Origin: Desulfoscipio geothermicus
Lineage (GTDB): Bacteria; Bacillota; Desulfotomaculia; Desulfotomaculales; Desulfallaceae
Assembly: GCA_016841645.1 (NCBI GenBank)
Contig: JAENYS010000005.1
Location: 100,945 to 164,944 of the forward strand
Reading direction: 5' to 3'
DNA length: 64,000 nt
The notes beneath the pieces were generated by a model. That model was not told the DNA's origin and ran no database searches. It worked only from the letters and a program-made list of their open reading frames with translations. Position numbers and translations under genes: made by a program. Of this stretch, positions 18,236 through 27,730 are shown one piece after another (position 1 is the first letter of the stretch; each line of letters opens with the position of its first letter).

Positions 18236-19093
18236 ATGTCCTGGAAAATGCTGATCAATTTTTTTTGGGTAACTATGGGCGTGGCAATTACTGCTCTGGG
18301 CCTGGACATGTTCCTGGTGCCCAATAAGATTGCCGCCGGCGGTACGAGTGGTGTTGCCACCCTATTGCATTATTTGATCAATACTCCAGTGGGCATGACC
18401 ATGTTGGCGCTGGATGTACCTTTATATGTCCTGGGTATTTACAGACTGGGATTGGGTTTCGGGCTTCGCTCCTTGTACGGCTCGGTAAGTCTTGCGGTAT
18501 TGGTGGATGTCTTCAGTTTTTTTGTGCCCGTACCCACCAGGGATCCACTTTTAGCCAGCCTGTTCGGGGGCGTGTTGGTGGGGCTGGGGTTGGGACTGGT
18601 TTTCCGCTTTCGAGGTACCACCGGGGGAACCGACCTGGCTGCGGCCATTTTGCGTACATACACGGGTATAAATATTGGTCAATTACTGTTTTTGCTGGAC
18701 GGTATGGTGGTGGTTGCGGCGGGTTTGGTTTTCCAGTCCTGGGAATTGGCCTTATACGCTTTGATTAGCATATTTGTCTTTAGCCGTGTGATTGATATGG
18801 TCCAGGAGGGGATCAGCTACGCCAAAGCATTTTTTATTATTTCTAACAATAACGAAATTATTGCCGGTAAGATATTGAATGATTTAGACCGGGGTGCTAC
18901 TGCTCTTAAAGGACGGGGACTGTATACCGGCAGCGACCGGGAGGTGATCTTGACCGTGGTTAACCGTTCCGAGGTCAGCCGGCTTAAGGAAATAGTCTAC
19001 CAGGTTGATCCCAGGGCTTTTATAATAGTAGCCGATGTGAGGGAGGTGCTCGGGGAAGGATTTAAGTGGTACGGGCATGGGAGGGATAGCTAA
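18236..19093 (+). CDS. YitT family membrane protein (DUF161/DUF2179)
   Basis: 285 residues with five to six membrane segments in the first 200 residues (including the repeated Gly-rich helix GVLVGLGLGLVFRFRGTTGGTDL typical of the family) and a soluble DUF2179 domain at the C-terminus (VILTVVNRSEVSRLKEIVYQVDPRAFIIVADVREVLGEGF). Function of the family is not known. ATG start with GGGGAG upstream. It lies 58 bp before the transketolase genes in the same orientation, so it may be co-transcribed. Confidence 0.92.
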   Translation: MSWKMLINFFWVTMGVAITALGLDMFLVPNKIAAGGTSGVATLLHYLINTPVGMTMLALDVPLYVLGIYRLGLGFGLRSLYGSVSLAVLVDVFSFFVPVPTRDPLLASLFGGVLVGLGLGLVFRFRGTTGGTDLAAAILRTYTGINIGQLLFLLDGMVVVAAGLVFQSWELALYALISIFVFSRVIDMVQEGISYAKAFFIISNNNEIIAGKILNDLDRGATALKGRGLYTGSDREVILTVVNRSEVSRLKEIVYQVDPRAFIIVADVREVLGEGFKWYGHGRDS

Positions 19094-19151
19094 TTGGTGC
19101 GAAAATGTTGAAAGTTATTTGTTGGGCTAAATAGATCGGGAGGTATAAAGG

Positions 19152-19973
19152 ATGAGTGAACAAACGGAAAAATTGGCGAAACTGCGGGAACAAGCCCGGC
19201 AAATCAGGCGCCATATTGTTTCTATGTTGGGGGAGGCCGGTTCCGGCCACCCGGGCGGGTCATTGTCGGCAGCTGATATAGTGACCGCACTGTATTTTGA
19301 TGTGATGCGCATAAACCCCCAAAATCCAGATTGGCCGGAGCGGGACCGTTTTGTGTTATCCAAGGGTCATGCTGCTCCGTTGCTTTACGCCGCCTTGGCC
19401 GAGCGGGGTTATTTCCCGGTAGAGAATTTACGCACGCTGCGCCGGCTGGGCAGCCCGCTCCAGGGGCACCCCGACATGCGCAAGGTGCCCGGGGTGGAAA
19501 TGTCCACCGGGTCACTGGGACAGGGATTATCCGCTGCAAACGGCATGGCCATAGCCGGCAAACTTGACGGCAAGGATTACCGGGTGTTCGTGCTGTTGGG
19601 GGACGGTGAAATTGAGGAAGGGCAGGTCTGGGAGGCCGCCATGGCTGCGGCCCACTATAAGTTGGACAATGTGACTGCCTTTTTGGATTATAACGGTTTG
19701 CAAATTGACGGACCCATTGATGTGGTTATGTCTGCTGAGCCTTTGGCCGATAAGTGGCGTGCCTTTGGCTGGGATGTTCAGGAAATCGACGGGCATGATA
19801 TGGAGCAAATCCTGTCCGCAATTGCCCGGGCCCGGGAAACGCAAGGCAAGCCAGGCATAATTATCGCCCGGACAGTCAAGGGCAAAGGTGTTTCCTTCAT
19901 GGAAAACGAGGTGAGCTGGCACGGTTCAGCACCCAAACCTGAGCAAGTGGAAAAGGCGCTGGCTGATCTGTAA
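19152..19973 (+). CDS. Transketolase, N-terminal subunit
   Basis: First half of a split transketolase (pentose phosphate interconversions, thiamine diphosphate dependent). 273 residues. It binds the diphosphate of the cofactor: [22 protein letters not shown] ends with the metal-binding Asn in LDYNG. The N-terminal [12 protein letters not shown] and SKGHA motifs are intact. ATG start behind GGGAGG. The C-terminal half is encoded by the next gene, 57 bp downstream; such two-gene transketolases are common in anaerobes. Confidence 0.95.
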   Translation: MSEQTEKLAKLREQARQIRRHIVSMLGEAGSGHPGGSLSAADIVTALYFDVMRINPQNPDWPERDRFVLSKGHAAPLLYAALAERGYFPVENLRTLRRLGSPLQGHPDMRKVPGVEMSTGSLGQGLSAANGMAIAGKLDGKDYRVFVLLGDGEIEEGQVWEAAMAAAHYKLDNVTAFLDYNGLQIDGPIDVVMSAEPLADKWRAFGWDVQEIDGHDMEQILSAIARARETQGKPGIIIARTVKGKGVSFMENEVSWHGSAPKPEQVEKALADL

Positions 19974-20030
19974 TCGGTTTAATTGAATTGAAAATTACTT
20001 TCTACCAGTTTCAATAGGAGGTTTTCATGC

Positions 20031-20984
20031 ATGACTAAGAAAATAGCCACCCGGGATGCGTACGGCGCGGCGCTGGTGGAGTTGGGGCAAAAAAACCCCG
20101 CCGTTGTGGTGCTGGACGCGGATTTGTCCAAGTCTACCAAAACATATAATTTCGGTCAAAAGTACCCCAATCGTTTTTTTAATATCGGGATTGCCGAGCA
20201 AAACATGATGGGCACTGCCGCCGGGCTTGCCTCAGCGGGCAAAATAGCCTTTGCCAGTACCTTTGCCGTATTTGCTACCGGGCGGGTATACGACCAGATC
20301 AGGAATAGCATTGCTTACCCCCGGCTAAATGTTAAAATAGGGGCCACCCACGCCGGTCTTACCGTGGGTGAAGACGGTGCCTCCCACCAGTCGATTGAAG
20401 ACATCGCGCTGATGCGCTGTTTGCCAAACATGACTGTTTTTGTGCCTGCAGATAGCGTTGAGACCAGGGCTGCGGTGCTGGCTGCGGCGGAATTTGAAGG
20501 GCCGGTTTACATAAGATTGGGGCGCTCCGAAGTACCTGTTTTGCATGATGAAGCTAACTTTCATTTTGTGCCCGGTCGGGCGATAAAGCTTCGGGAGGGT
20601 AAGGACGCTGCCATCATTGCCTGCGGCATCATGGTGAGCGCCGCTTTGGAAGCAGCGGAACAGCTGGCTAATCAAGGCGTTTCCGTGCAGGTGTTGGATG
20701 TGCATACAATTAAACCCCTGGACGTGGAGGCGGTGGTGGAAGCGGCCCGGACTACGGGCGCGGTTGTCACTGCGGAAGAACACAGTATTAATGGCGGTCT
20801 GGGTGGTGCCGTGGCTGAGGCACTGGTGGAAAATTACCCGGTAATCATGCGCCGGGTAGGCGTACGGGATACCTTCGGTGAATCCGGTAAGCCTCAGGAA
20901 TTGCTGGAAAAATATGGCCTTACAGCGCCAGATCTGGTACGGGCTGTACACGAGGTACTGCAGCGCAAAGTAAGAGGTAAATAG
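20031..20984 (+). CDS. Transketolase, C-terminal subunit
   Basis: Second half of the split enzyme, 317 residues. It holds the pyrimidine-binding domain with the catalytic Glu in NIGIAEQNMMGTAAGLA, the GATHAGLTVGEDGASHQ motif, and the transketolase C-terminal domain (about 190-310). ATG 20031 with AGGAGG at 20016-20021. Followed by a terminator, so it ends the operon. Confidence 0.95.
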   Translation: MTKKIATRDAYGAALVELGQKNPAVVVLDADLSKSTKTYNFGQKYPNRFFNIGIAEQNMMGTAAGLASAGKIAFASTFAVFATGRVYDQIRNSIAYPRLNVKIGATHAGLTVGEDGASHQSIEDIALMRCLPNMTVFVPADSVETRAAVLAAAEFEGPVYIRLGRSEVPVLHDEANFHFVPGRAIKLREGKDAAIIACGIMVSAALEAAEQLANQGVSVQVLDVHTIKPLDVEAVVEAARTTGAVVTAEEHSINGGLGGAVAEALVENYPVIMRRVGVRDTFGESGKPQELLEKYGLTAPDLVRAVHEVLQRKVRGK

Positions 20985-21018
20985 CCTCTACAACATTTTG
21001 GAAAACCGAACAAACCCT

Positions 21019-21050
21019 AACAAAATACCCTGTGGGGTATTTTGTTATTT
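21019..21050 (+). terminator. Terminator of the transketolase operon
   Basis: Stem AACAAAATACCC / GGGTATTTTGTT with loop TGTG, followed by ATTTCTTTT. Confidence 0.88.
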
Positions 21051-21100
21051 CTTTTGCTGAAGGATTTACTTCTCTGCCGTCGAAATGGCAATTAAGTTAA

Positions 21101-21126
21101 AGGAATTATTATTACAACTGTCGAAT
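21101..21126 (+). promoter_or_regulatory. Sigma-H-type promoter of the ftsEX operon
   Basis: AGGAATT (21101-21107), 12 bp, GTCGAAT (21120-21126) fits AGGAWWW-N11-12-RNNGAAT completely. The predicted start of transcription is about 40 bases before the ftsE ATG. Confidence 0.6.
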
Positions 21127-21174
21127 TAAATTTATAATATTGAATAACCGAAGATTAACATATGAGGTATATGT

Positions 21175-21861
21175 ATGATTCAATTGTACAATGTCTCCAA
21201 AAAATATCCGAATGAAGTTCAAGCCCTCAACGACATAACCTTGCACATTAAAAAAGGGGAATTTGTATTTTTAGTGGGCCCCAGCGGGGCGGGCAAGTCT
21301 ACCTTGACAAAACTGATTTGCCGGGAAGAATTGCCCAGTCGCGGTCAAGCTATTGTGAACGGTCGCAGCTTGTTAAGAATGAAAAACCGGGAAGTTCCCT
21401 ATCTGCGGCGCAAAATGGGCATGGTATACCAGGATTTCCGGCTTATCCCTAATAAAACTGTTTTTGAAAATGTAGCTTTTGCCATGGAGATAACCGGTGC
21501 CTCACGCAAGGAGATTAAACAGGCAGTGCCGGCGGTGCTGCGCATGGTGGGCATGGAAACCAAGATCAATATGCTGCCGGCCCAGCTTTCGGGTGGTGAA
21601 CAACAGCGTACTGCCGTGGCTCGGGCCATCGTAAATAATCCCGTGCTGATCCTGGCGGATGAACCCACCGGCAATCTTGACCCTGATACATCCTGGGAAT
21701 TAATGAAACTTTTCATGAATATTAACCGCCGGGGTACAACGATTTTGATGTCCACTCATGCCTGGGATATCGTTGATGATATGAAAAAAAGGGTGATTAA
21801 GCTCGAAAATGGTGTTATTGTCCGGGACGAAGAAAGTGGGGTTTACGGTCATGATCATTAA
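21175..21861 (+). CDS. ftsE: Cell division ATP-binding protein FtsE
   Basis: ABC-type ATPase that works with FtsX to activate peptidoglycan hydrolases at the division site. 228 residues with Walker A (GPSGAGKST), signature (LSGGEQQR), Walker B ([11 protein letters not shown]) and the H-loop (STHAWD). ATG start behind GAGG. It overlaps ftsX by 11 bp, so the two are coupled. In Bacillus the FtsEX complex activates the D,L-endopeptidase CwlO. Confidence 0.97.
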   Translation: MIQLYNVSKKYPNEVQALNDITLHIKKGEFVFLVGPSGAGKSTLTKLICREELPSRGQAIVNGRSLLRMKNREVPYLRRKMGMVYQDFRLIPNKTVFENVAFAMEITGASRKEIKQAVPAVLRMVGMETKINMLPAQLSGGEQQRTAVARAIVNNPVLILADEPTGNLDPDTSWELMKLFMNINRRGTTILMSTHAWDIVDDMKKRVIKLENGVIVRDEESGVYGHDH

Positions 21862-22738
21862 CACCATTATTTATTATTTCCGTGAGGCCGCTACATCCTT
21901 AATTCGCAACGCTTGGCTGACTGTTGCTTCGATGGGCACTATTATTATATCGCTGCTTATTTTGGGCAGTTCGGTGCTGCTGGTGCTGAATGTGCGGCAG
22001 ATTGCGTCAGATTTGGAGTCTAGTTTGGAAATTACTGTTTTTATGGAAGACGGTTTGGAGCAGGAACGGCTGGATGAACTGAGGGAAGAGATTAAATTTG
22101 TACCCGGGGTGATCGTGGTGAATTTTATTACCAAGGAACAGGCCCTGGAGAATTTAAAAGAAAGCTTCGGTGATAAGGCTGATCTACTCGCTGGCCTGGA
22201 GGATGATAATCCCCTGCCTAATTCATATACGGTGAAAACCAGGGAGGCCAAACTGGTACCTGAGGCAGCCCGTCAGCTGGAAAAGCTGGAGGGTGTTGAG
22301 CAAGTGCGCTACGGGCAGGGTGTGGTTGAGAAACTGCTTGCCCTCACTCACTGGGTACGCATTTGGGGCTCGCTGTCCTTATTGGTGCTGGGCGTGGCTG
22401 CTGTATTACTAATCGCCACAACCATCCGCATGTCGGTTTTTGCCCGGCGGCGGGAGATTGGTATTATGAAAATGCTGGGGGCCACCAATATTTTTGTGCG
22501 TATGCCTTTTATGCTGGAGGGTATGATCATTGGGCTGACGGGCGGTCTTGTTGCCGTCTTGATTATAAATTTCGGTTACCTGTCGCTGCTGAATAAGGTA
22601 ATGCTTGCATTGCCCTTTATTCAGTTAGTTGACGATCCTGTAAGTATTTACCGGGTACTGGGAGGTCTCTTGGGAGCAGGTCTTGTTATTGGCACTCTTG
22701 GCAGTACTATATCGCTGCGCCGTTTTTTGCGGGTATAG
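21851..22738 (+). CDS. ftsX: Cell division protein FtsX
   Basis: Membrane partner of FtsE, 295 residues: TM1 (about 25-48), a large extracellular domain (about 50-170), and three further membrane helices (about 175-295), the usual FtsX topology. The ORF is open for 42 bp upstream, but ATG 21851, overlapping the ftsE stop, matches the family start ([22 protein letters not shown]). Confidence 0.95.
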   Translation: MIINTIIYYFREAATSLIRNAWLTVASMGTIIISLLILGSSVLLVLNVRQIASDLESSLEITVFMEDGLEQERLDELREEIKFVPGVIVVNFITKEQALENLKESFGDKADLLAGLEDDNPLPNSYTVKTREAKLVPEAARQLEKLEGVEQVRYGQGVVEKLLALTHWVRIWGSLSLLVLGVAAVLLIATTIRMSVFARRREIGIMKMLGATNIFVRMPFMLEGMIIGLTGGLVAVLIINFGYLSLLNKVMLALPFIQLVDDPVSIYRVLGGLLGAGLVIGTLGSTISLRRFLRV

Positions 22739-22842
22739 CGGGTCACCGTACTATGCTGGCGGCACCGGCATTATCGTCAGAAGAGCTAAATTTTATAGCT
22801 AGCTAATTATTTGTTAATTAAATGATGATTGGAGGACCTCAG

Positions 22843-23982
22843 GTGCGTTCGGTTGGTAATTTGGGCTGGAAAAAAAGGTTGACTGCTCTTACACTGGCTG
22901 CTGCTATGGTTTTGGGATGTGGCACGGCATACGGGGCTAGCCTGCAGGAACTGTTGCAGCAAACCAGGCAAAAAATTAGTCAGATTAAGCAGCAGCAAGA
23001 GGAAAAGAAAGAGGAAATTAAAGATTATTCCAGTGAGACGGCTGCACTCGACCGGCAAATAGTGCAAAAGAACCGGGAAATAAGCGTTTTGCGGGAGCGT
23101 CTGGATGTAGCGATGACCAGGCTGGCCGGAAATGAAAGGGAAATAGCTCAGGCCCAAGAGGAGCTGCAGAAGAGCACTGATGAATTACACAAACGGGTGC
23201 GGGGAATGTATATAAACGGTAACGTACAATATGTTGAGGTGCTCCTCGCTTCCACTAGTTTTGGAGAATTTTTAAATCGTTATGAATTATTTAAATGTGT
23301 AGTTAATAGAGATGTGGGCGTCGTTAAAGAGGTGGAAAAACGCAAGCAGGAACTTGAGAACATGCGTCGGGCACTTGCTCAACAGAAAGAAAACATTGCT
23401 GCTTTAATGCGGCAGCAGGAAGTTGCTCGCCAGGAGCTGGCCTCCAGAAGCGCGCAAAAAAAGCAAGTAGTGGCTCAGGCGCAGCAGGAAATGTCCCAAT
23501 ACCAATCTGAAGTGGACCGGCTGGAACGGCAGGAAGAGGATATTATCCGTCGTATTGCTGCGCAGAGCACCAGCAGTAGTCAGCCCGTGGCCACGGGTGC
23601 TTATCTCTGGCCGGTGCCGGGTCATACATCTGTTTCATCGCCGTATGGTTATCGAATTCACCCTATATTAAAAACCCAGCGGCTGCACAGCGGCATTGAT
23701 ATTCCCGCCCCTTCGGGCTCAACTGTGCTGGCCACCCAAGGCGGACGGGTGATTAATGTAAGCTATATGAGCGGTTACGGTAATGTAGTCATGATTGACC
23801 ACGGCGGGGGAGTTGTGTCGCTGTATGCACATTTATCCGCTCAACTGGTGGGCAGTGGTACAGTGGTATCCAAGGGACAGGCCATTGCCAGGGTGGGCAG
23901 TACAGGAATGTCTACGGGGCCTCATCTGCATTTTGAAATTAGGGTCAACGGTTCAGCTGTGAACCCGAGGAATTACGTATAA
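22843..23982 (+). CDS. Secreted murein hydrolase activator/peptidase, M23 family with coiled coil
   Basis: 379 residues: signal peptide (about 1-33, cleavage after AYGA), a long coiled coil (about 40-250) and a C-terminal LytM/M23 domain. Zinc-binding residues of active M23 peptidases are present (HSGIDIP with His and Asp; HLHFE with His), so this one may be catalytic, unlike degenerate EnvC. GTG 22843 is chosen because TTGGAGG ends 7 bp before it; an in-frame ATG at 22822 lies upstream of that site. The position directly after ftsEX suggests it is the hydrolase controlled by FtsEX. Confidence 0.93.
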   Translation: MRSVGNLGWKKRLTALTLAAAMVLGCGTAYGASLQELLQQTRQKISQIKQQQEEKKEEIKDYSSETAALDRQIVQKNREISVLRERLDVAMTRLAGNEREIAQAQEELQKSTDELHKRVRGMYINGNVQYVEVLLASTSFGEFLNRYELFKCVVNRDVGVVKEVEKRKQELENMRRALAQQKENIAALMRQQEVARQELASRSAQKKQVVAQAQQEMSQYQSEVDRLERQEEDIIRRIAAQSTSSSQPVATGAYLWPVPGHTSVSSPYGYRIHPILKTQRLHSGIDIPAPSGSTVLATQGGRVINVSYMSGYGNVVMIDHGGGVVSLYAHLSAQLVGSGTVVSKGQAIARVGSTGMSTGPHLHFEIRVNGSAVNPRNYV

Positions 23983-24144
23983 CCCTGGCGATGTTATGAT
24001 ATAGGTTGAAGGTTGCTTAATAAGGGATAATCGTCTTCAAAAGGGGAGCCGGTTGTCCCTTTTGAAATTTCTTGTAATTCATCTTACATTCATGTAGTAT
24101 AATATGGTATGTGATTTCATGGCAAATGGCAGGTGGCTTTAGAT

Positions 24145-25296
24145 ATGAATGGATACAGGAATAAAAGTGGCGGCATCTTCAGTTGGTTGACGGTGCTGGC
24201 CATTGTTTTTTTTACTTTGTTTGTGTTAACAGGAGCTATTATAGGAAGTAATTACCAGCATGTGGGTAATTTGATCAAAGTAATTTCATTGGTGCGGACT
24301 CAATATATCGAGCCGGTGCAGACCACCAGTCTGGTGGACGGGGCTATGCGGGGCATAGTGGAATCATTGCAGGATCCCTATTCGGTCTACCTTGATGCTC
24401 AGACTTTTAAACAACTGCAGGAACAGATTAGCGGCACCTTTGGCGGTCTGGGTATACTGGTGGGAGTTAATAAGGAAGAATTTCTTACAGTGGTGCGGGT
24501 GTATGATCATACACCCGCTGCCGGCGAGGGTGTGCGGGCCGAAGATATAATTGTGGGTATAGATGACCGTGATGTTCAGGGGCTTGATTTGGAGACAGCC
24601 ATAGGCCTGATGCGCGGTCCAGTGGGCAGTAAAATTAAGCTTAGCGTGATGCGGGAGGGGCGGCCGAAGCCAATAGAGTTTAACATTACCAGGCAGGAAA
24701 TTAGTGTGCCCAGCGTGGAGGGGCGGATGCTGCCCAATACGCATATTGGCTACATAATCATCAGCCAGTTTACTGAAAAAACCCCGGATGAAATGCTCCA
24801 GGTTTTGGCCAAACTGCAAAATCAAAGCATGAAGGGTCTTATTCTTGATTTGCGCGATAATCCCGGCGGTGAACTGACTTCCGCTACCCGGGTTGTCGAT
24901 AACTTTATCCCTGAAGGGCCGATAGTATATATCGATTACCGGACAGGTGCCGAGGATGTCAAAAGCGCAGACGACAGTTACCTGCATCTACCAATGGCCG
25001 TGCTGGTTAACGGGGGCAGTGCTAGTGCCGCCGAAATACTGGCCGGTGCCGTCAAGGACACCAAAGTCGGCGTTTTGGTGGGCACCCGGACTTTCGGCAA
25101 GGGTATCGTGCAAACAGTGTTTTCCCTTGACAACAATGCCGGTTTGAAGCTAACCACTGCTCGCTACCTGACCCCCAAGAAAAAGGATATCCATAAAAAG
25201 GGTATCATGCCCGATGTGGTAGTAGAAAACCTGCCGGATCAGCCTGGTGACGAGCAACTGAATAAGGCGATCAGTTTGGTGGAGCGGGAATTATAG
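24145..25296 (+). CDS. Carboxyl-terminal processing protease, S41 family
   Basis: Secreted or membrane-anchored serine protease with a PDZ domain. 383 residues: N-terminal membrane anchor (about 12-38), PDZ (about 95-180, with GTFGGLGILVG), and the S41 domain with the catalytic Ser in NGGSASAAEILAGA and the Lys in GTRTFGKGIVQ. ATG 24145 follows AGGTGG by 8 bases; an in-frame GTG at 24133 is less likely. The place between ftsX and a MinJ-like gene equals ctpB in Bacillus, where CtpB takes part in sporulation signalling. Confidence 0.93.
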   Translation: MNGYRNKSGGIFSWLTVLAIVFFTLFVLTGAIIGSNYQHVGNLIKVISLVRTQYIEPVQTTSLVDGAMRGIVESLQDPYSVYLDAQTFKQLQEQISGTFGGLGILVGVNKEEFLTVVRVYDHTPAAGEGVRAEDIIVGIDDRDVQGLDLETAIGLMRGPVGSKIKLSVMREGRPKPIEFNITRQEISVPSVEGRMLPNTHIGYIIISQFTEKTPDEMLQVLAKLQNQSMKGLILDLRDNPGGELTSATRVVDNFIPEGPIVYIDYRTGAEDVKSADDSYLHLPMAVLVNGGSASAAEILAGAVKDTKVGVLVGTRTFGKGIVQTVFSLDNNAGLKLTTARYLTPKKKDIHKKGIMPDVVVENLPDQPGDEQLNKAISLVEREL

Positions 25297-25350
25297 CAGC
25301 TTTTATAGCACTTGCTCATCTGGTTTTAACTCTTGCTTGGGGTGAGTTTA

Positions 25351-26604
25351 TTGTTTCCCTTTGGAGATGTATTTCCCCTGATTATTGTTAATATGGGGTT
25401 TATGCTGCGGGAGCCCGTATTCTGGATTGTGGTATTGTTGATTGGGTTGCAGTATTGGCGTATGAACAGCATGCGTGAAAGTATTTACAGGGTATCGCTT
25501 AAAGCCTCCATTTGGATAGATGTGAGCACCGTCATACTGATGGGATTGCTGGGTGGTATTCTGGGCAGTCTACTAATGGTGTTTATCGGGGTGACCCTTA
25601 CCGGCTCGGGACTGATCTATATATGGCCCCTGGCTATCTTGCTGATGCTAATAGACGCTCGGTTTATTTGTTTTGCTTATGCAGGTGGGATACTTGCCCT
25701 TTCCAAGCTGTTGTTTGGTTTTCCCCAGGTTAATGTTTCCCAGGTGCTGGCTTTGGTTGCCGTGCTGCATATGGTGGAGAGTCTGCTGATCTTCTTTAGC
25801 GGGCATCTCGGTGCGGTGCCTGCTTTTTTCCGGGATCGGGCCGGTCGGGTGGTGGGCGGTTTCACGCTGCAAAAATTCTGGCCAATTCCCATCACTGCCC
25901 TGGCCTTGCTGGCGGGTATGGATGTGCCGTCGGGCTGTGTGGATATGCCTGACTGGTGGCCGCTTATCAGCCCCGGAATAGAAGATACTGATAATATCGT
26001 GTATACATTGATGCCCGTGGTGGCGGCGCTGGGCTACGGTGATATGGCGATTGCTCGCAGCCCCCGGCAAAAAGGCAGGCTATCCGCAGGTTATTTGGCG
26101 CTGTATAGTCTGCTGTTGCTCATTTTGGCGGTGTCGGCTGAGCGTTCCCTATGGTTGGGGGTGCTGGCAGCCTTGTTTTCGCCCCTGGGCCATGAAACCG
26201 TAATTCACATTGGGCGCAAACTGGAATTGCAGGGTAAACCAATCCATGTGCCACAGGCTGATGGACTGGCGGTGCTGGATGTGGTACCGGAGTCACCTGC
26301 ATGGCAGGCCGGGATGCGTTCGGGTGACCTACTGGTACAGGTTAACGGGGTGCCGGTGCGCAGCCGGGCAGATCTAGCGGCGGCTATGTCTATAGACGTG
26401 GACTCGCCCAGGCAATTATATTTTGTCAACCGCCAGGGTCGGCGCTGCCGGCGGGAATCACCTTGCAATCACAATAACAACCTGCTGGGTATCTTGCCTG
26501 TTCCTGAGGGTAACGAGCAGGAAGGGATTATTGAATTAAACTCTGCCGGCCCGCTGGCGCGCTATTTTACTGCCATTTGGCAGCGGCTGGGCAATAAAAG
26601 GTGA
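25351..26604 (+). CDS. minJ: MinJ-like membrane protein with C-terminal PDZ domain
   Basis: 417 residues with about seven to eight hydrophobic segments in the first 300 residues and a PDZ domain at about 300-365 (AVLDVVPESPAWQAGMRSGDLLVQVNGVPV). In Bacillus MinJ bridges DivIVA and MinD and lies just after ctpB; the same order here (ftsE, ftsX, M23 gene, ctp, this gene) supports the name, although sequence similarity could not be measured. Start: TTG 25351 with GGGGTGAG before it; TTG 25333 is also open. Confidence 0.8.
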   Translation: MFPFGDVFPLIIVNMGFMLREPVFWIVVLLIGLQYWRMNSMRESIYRVSLKASIWIDVSTVILMGLLGGILGSLLMVFIGVTLTGSGLIYIWPLAILLMLIDARFICFAYAGGILALSKLLFGFPQVNVSQVLALVAVLHMVESLLIFFSGHLGAVPAFFRDRAGRVVGGFTLQKFWPIPITALALLAGMDVPSGCVDMPDWWPLISPGIEDTDNIVYTLMPVVAALGYGDMAIARSPRQKGRLSAGYLALYSLLLLILAVSAERSLWLGVLAALFSPLGHETVIHIGRKLELQGKPIHVPQADGLAVLDVVPESPAWQAGMRSGDLLVQVNGVPVRSRADLAAAMSIDVDSPRQLYFVNRQGRRCRRESPCNHNNNLLGILPVPEGNEQEGIIELNSAGPLARYFTAIWQRLGNKR

Positions 26605-26643
26605 GTCATGTTTTGGGATGCGACAGGTGACACAAATTATGCG

Positions 26644-26673
26644 TTGACACGTTTATTTATGCGGAGCTATAAT
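26644..26673 (+). promoter_or_regulatory. Sigma-A promoter of cooT
   Basis: Consensus TTGACA (26644-26649) and TATAAT (26668-26673), 18-bp spacer. Confidence 0.8.
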
Positions 26674-26717
26674 TTAACCAAGGTGGTTTTTCGTCTCTTT
26701 ATGGGGAGGTGAAATTT

Positions 26718-26924
26718 ATGTGTGAAGCAAACGCGTATCTGCGCCAGGACGGTAAAGAGGAAATATTTATGGAAATGGTGGACAAGGTGATCCCCGAAGC
26801 AGACGGTATAGTATTAGAGGATATTTTCGGCCGCCGCAAGGTTGTCAAAGCCAGAATTGCCGAACTTGCCCTGGTGGACCATCGGATCATCCTGGAGCAA
26901 GATAAAGACAGGGGTCAGGCTTAA
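26718..26924 (+). CDS. cooT: CooT family nickel-binding protein
   Basis: 68-residue protein starting MCEANAYL; in CooT, a nickel chaperone for carbon monoxide dehydrogenase, the second-position Cys binds Ni(II). ATG 26718 with GGGGAGGTG just upstream; the alternative GTG 26709 would hide the conserved Met-Cys start. It has its own promoter. No CO dehydrogenase genes are in the window, so its client is elsewhere. Confidence 0.85.
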   Translation: MCEANAYLRQDGKEEIFMEMVDKVIPEADGIVLEDIFGRRKVVKARIAELALVDHRIILEQDKDRGQA

Positions 26925-27166
26925 ACTTTCTTAAACTAACTGCAATATTTAAATAAACTAATGTGTTTTGACGAACCATGTAACAAAGCTCGCCATTAGG
27001 TGCAGTACGCACTCTACCGGCGGGCTTTATGCTGTGAAGGCATCTGTTTTTGGTATGGCGGCAAGGATTTTGGGTTACTTTGCAGAAATTGTACAATATA
27101 TAGACATATCGCAATGTGCTAAAAATAATGGGGATAGCTTTTTTAAGGAGAGTCTGTGATGTTAAA

Positions 27167-27730
27167 GTGTTAAAACCAATGCGTTTTGTAACCAGCAACC
27201 CCCAAAAAATAGTTGAATATGAACAACTGCTGGCTCCCCAGCAGTTTATCCCGGTTCGTTTAAATGTCCGGGAACCACAGGGAGATAACCAGAGGGAGGT
27301 AGTGCGCGACAAGCTGTTATTGGCCTATATCGAAAAAAGGGCCCGGCTTTTTGTGGATCATACCGGTGTAAGTATTAAAGCATGGAACGGTTTGCCCGGT
27401 AGCATGACCAAGGAAATTTGGGGGCAGCTGGGCATAGCCGGTTTTCTGCGGCTGCTGCAGTGTGATATCAACAGGCAGGCCAAGGTGCGTACCATTATTG
27501 GGTATTGCAACGGTCGCCGCATCTATATTTTCGAGGCTGACCTACAGGGTGTAATTGCTGCCGAGCCCGATGGTCCCACGGACACCTGGGAATCTTTATT
27601 TATTCCTGAAGGATGTGCCAGGTCGCTGGCCGCTATGCCACTGGAAGAGAAATTACAAATATCTGCCCGGGGCCAGGCGGCCAAAAAATTTAAGGAATTT
27701 TTATCACAGCAGGCGGTGACGACATGGTGA
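27167..27730 (+). CDS. Divergent Ham1/RdgB-like non-canonical purine NTP pyrophosphatase
   Basis: Family members hydrolyse ITP/XTP and their deoxy forms to keep them out of nucleic acids. About 187 residues. Recognisable: TSNPQKIVEYEQLL near the start (the SNNxxK motif), VDHTGVSIKAWNGLPG (the substrate-binding loop) and LPLEEK-like MPLEEKLQIS. The usual GYDP before the C-terminal part is WES, and the SHRG motif is SARG, so base selection or catalysis may be altered. The start is uncertain: GTG 27167 with AAGGAG upstream, ATG 27179 or GTG 27116. Its stop overlaps the SIR2 start (ATGGTGA), indicating coupling. Confidence 0.8.
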   Translation: MLKPMRFVTSNPQKIVEYEQLLAPQQFIPVRLNVREPQGDNQREVVRDKLLLAYIEKRARLFVDHTGVSIKAWNGLPGSMTKEIWGQLGIAGFLRLLQCDINRQAKVRTIIGYCNGRRIYIFEADLQGVIAAEPDGPTDTWESLFIPEGCARSLAAMPLEEKLQISARGQAAKKFKEFLSQQAVTTW

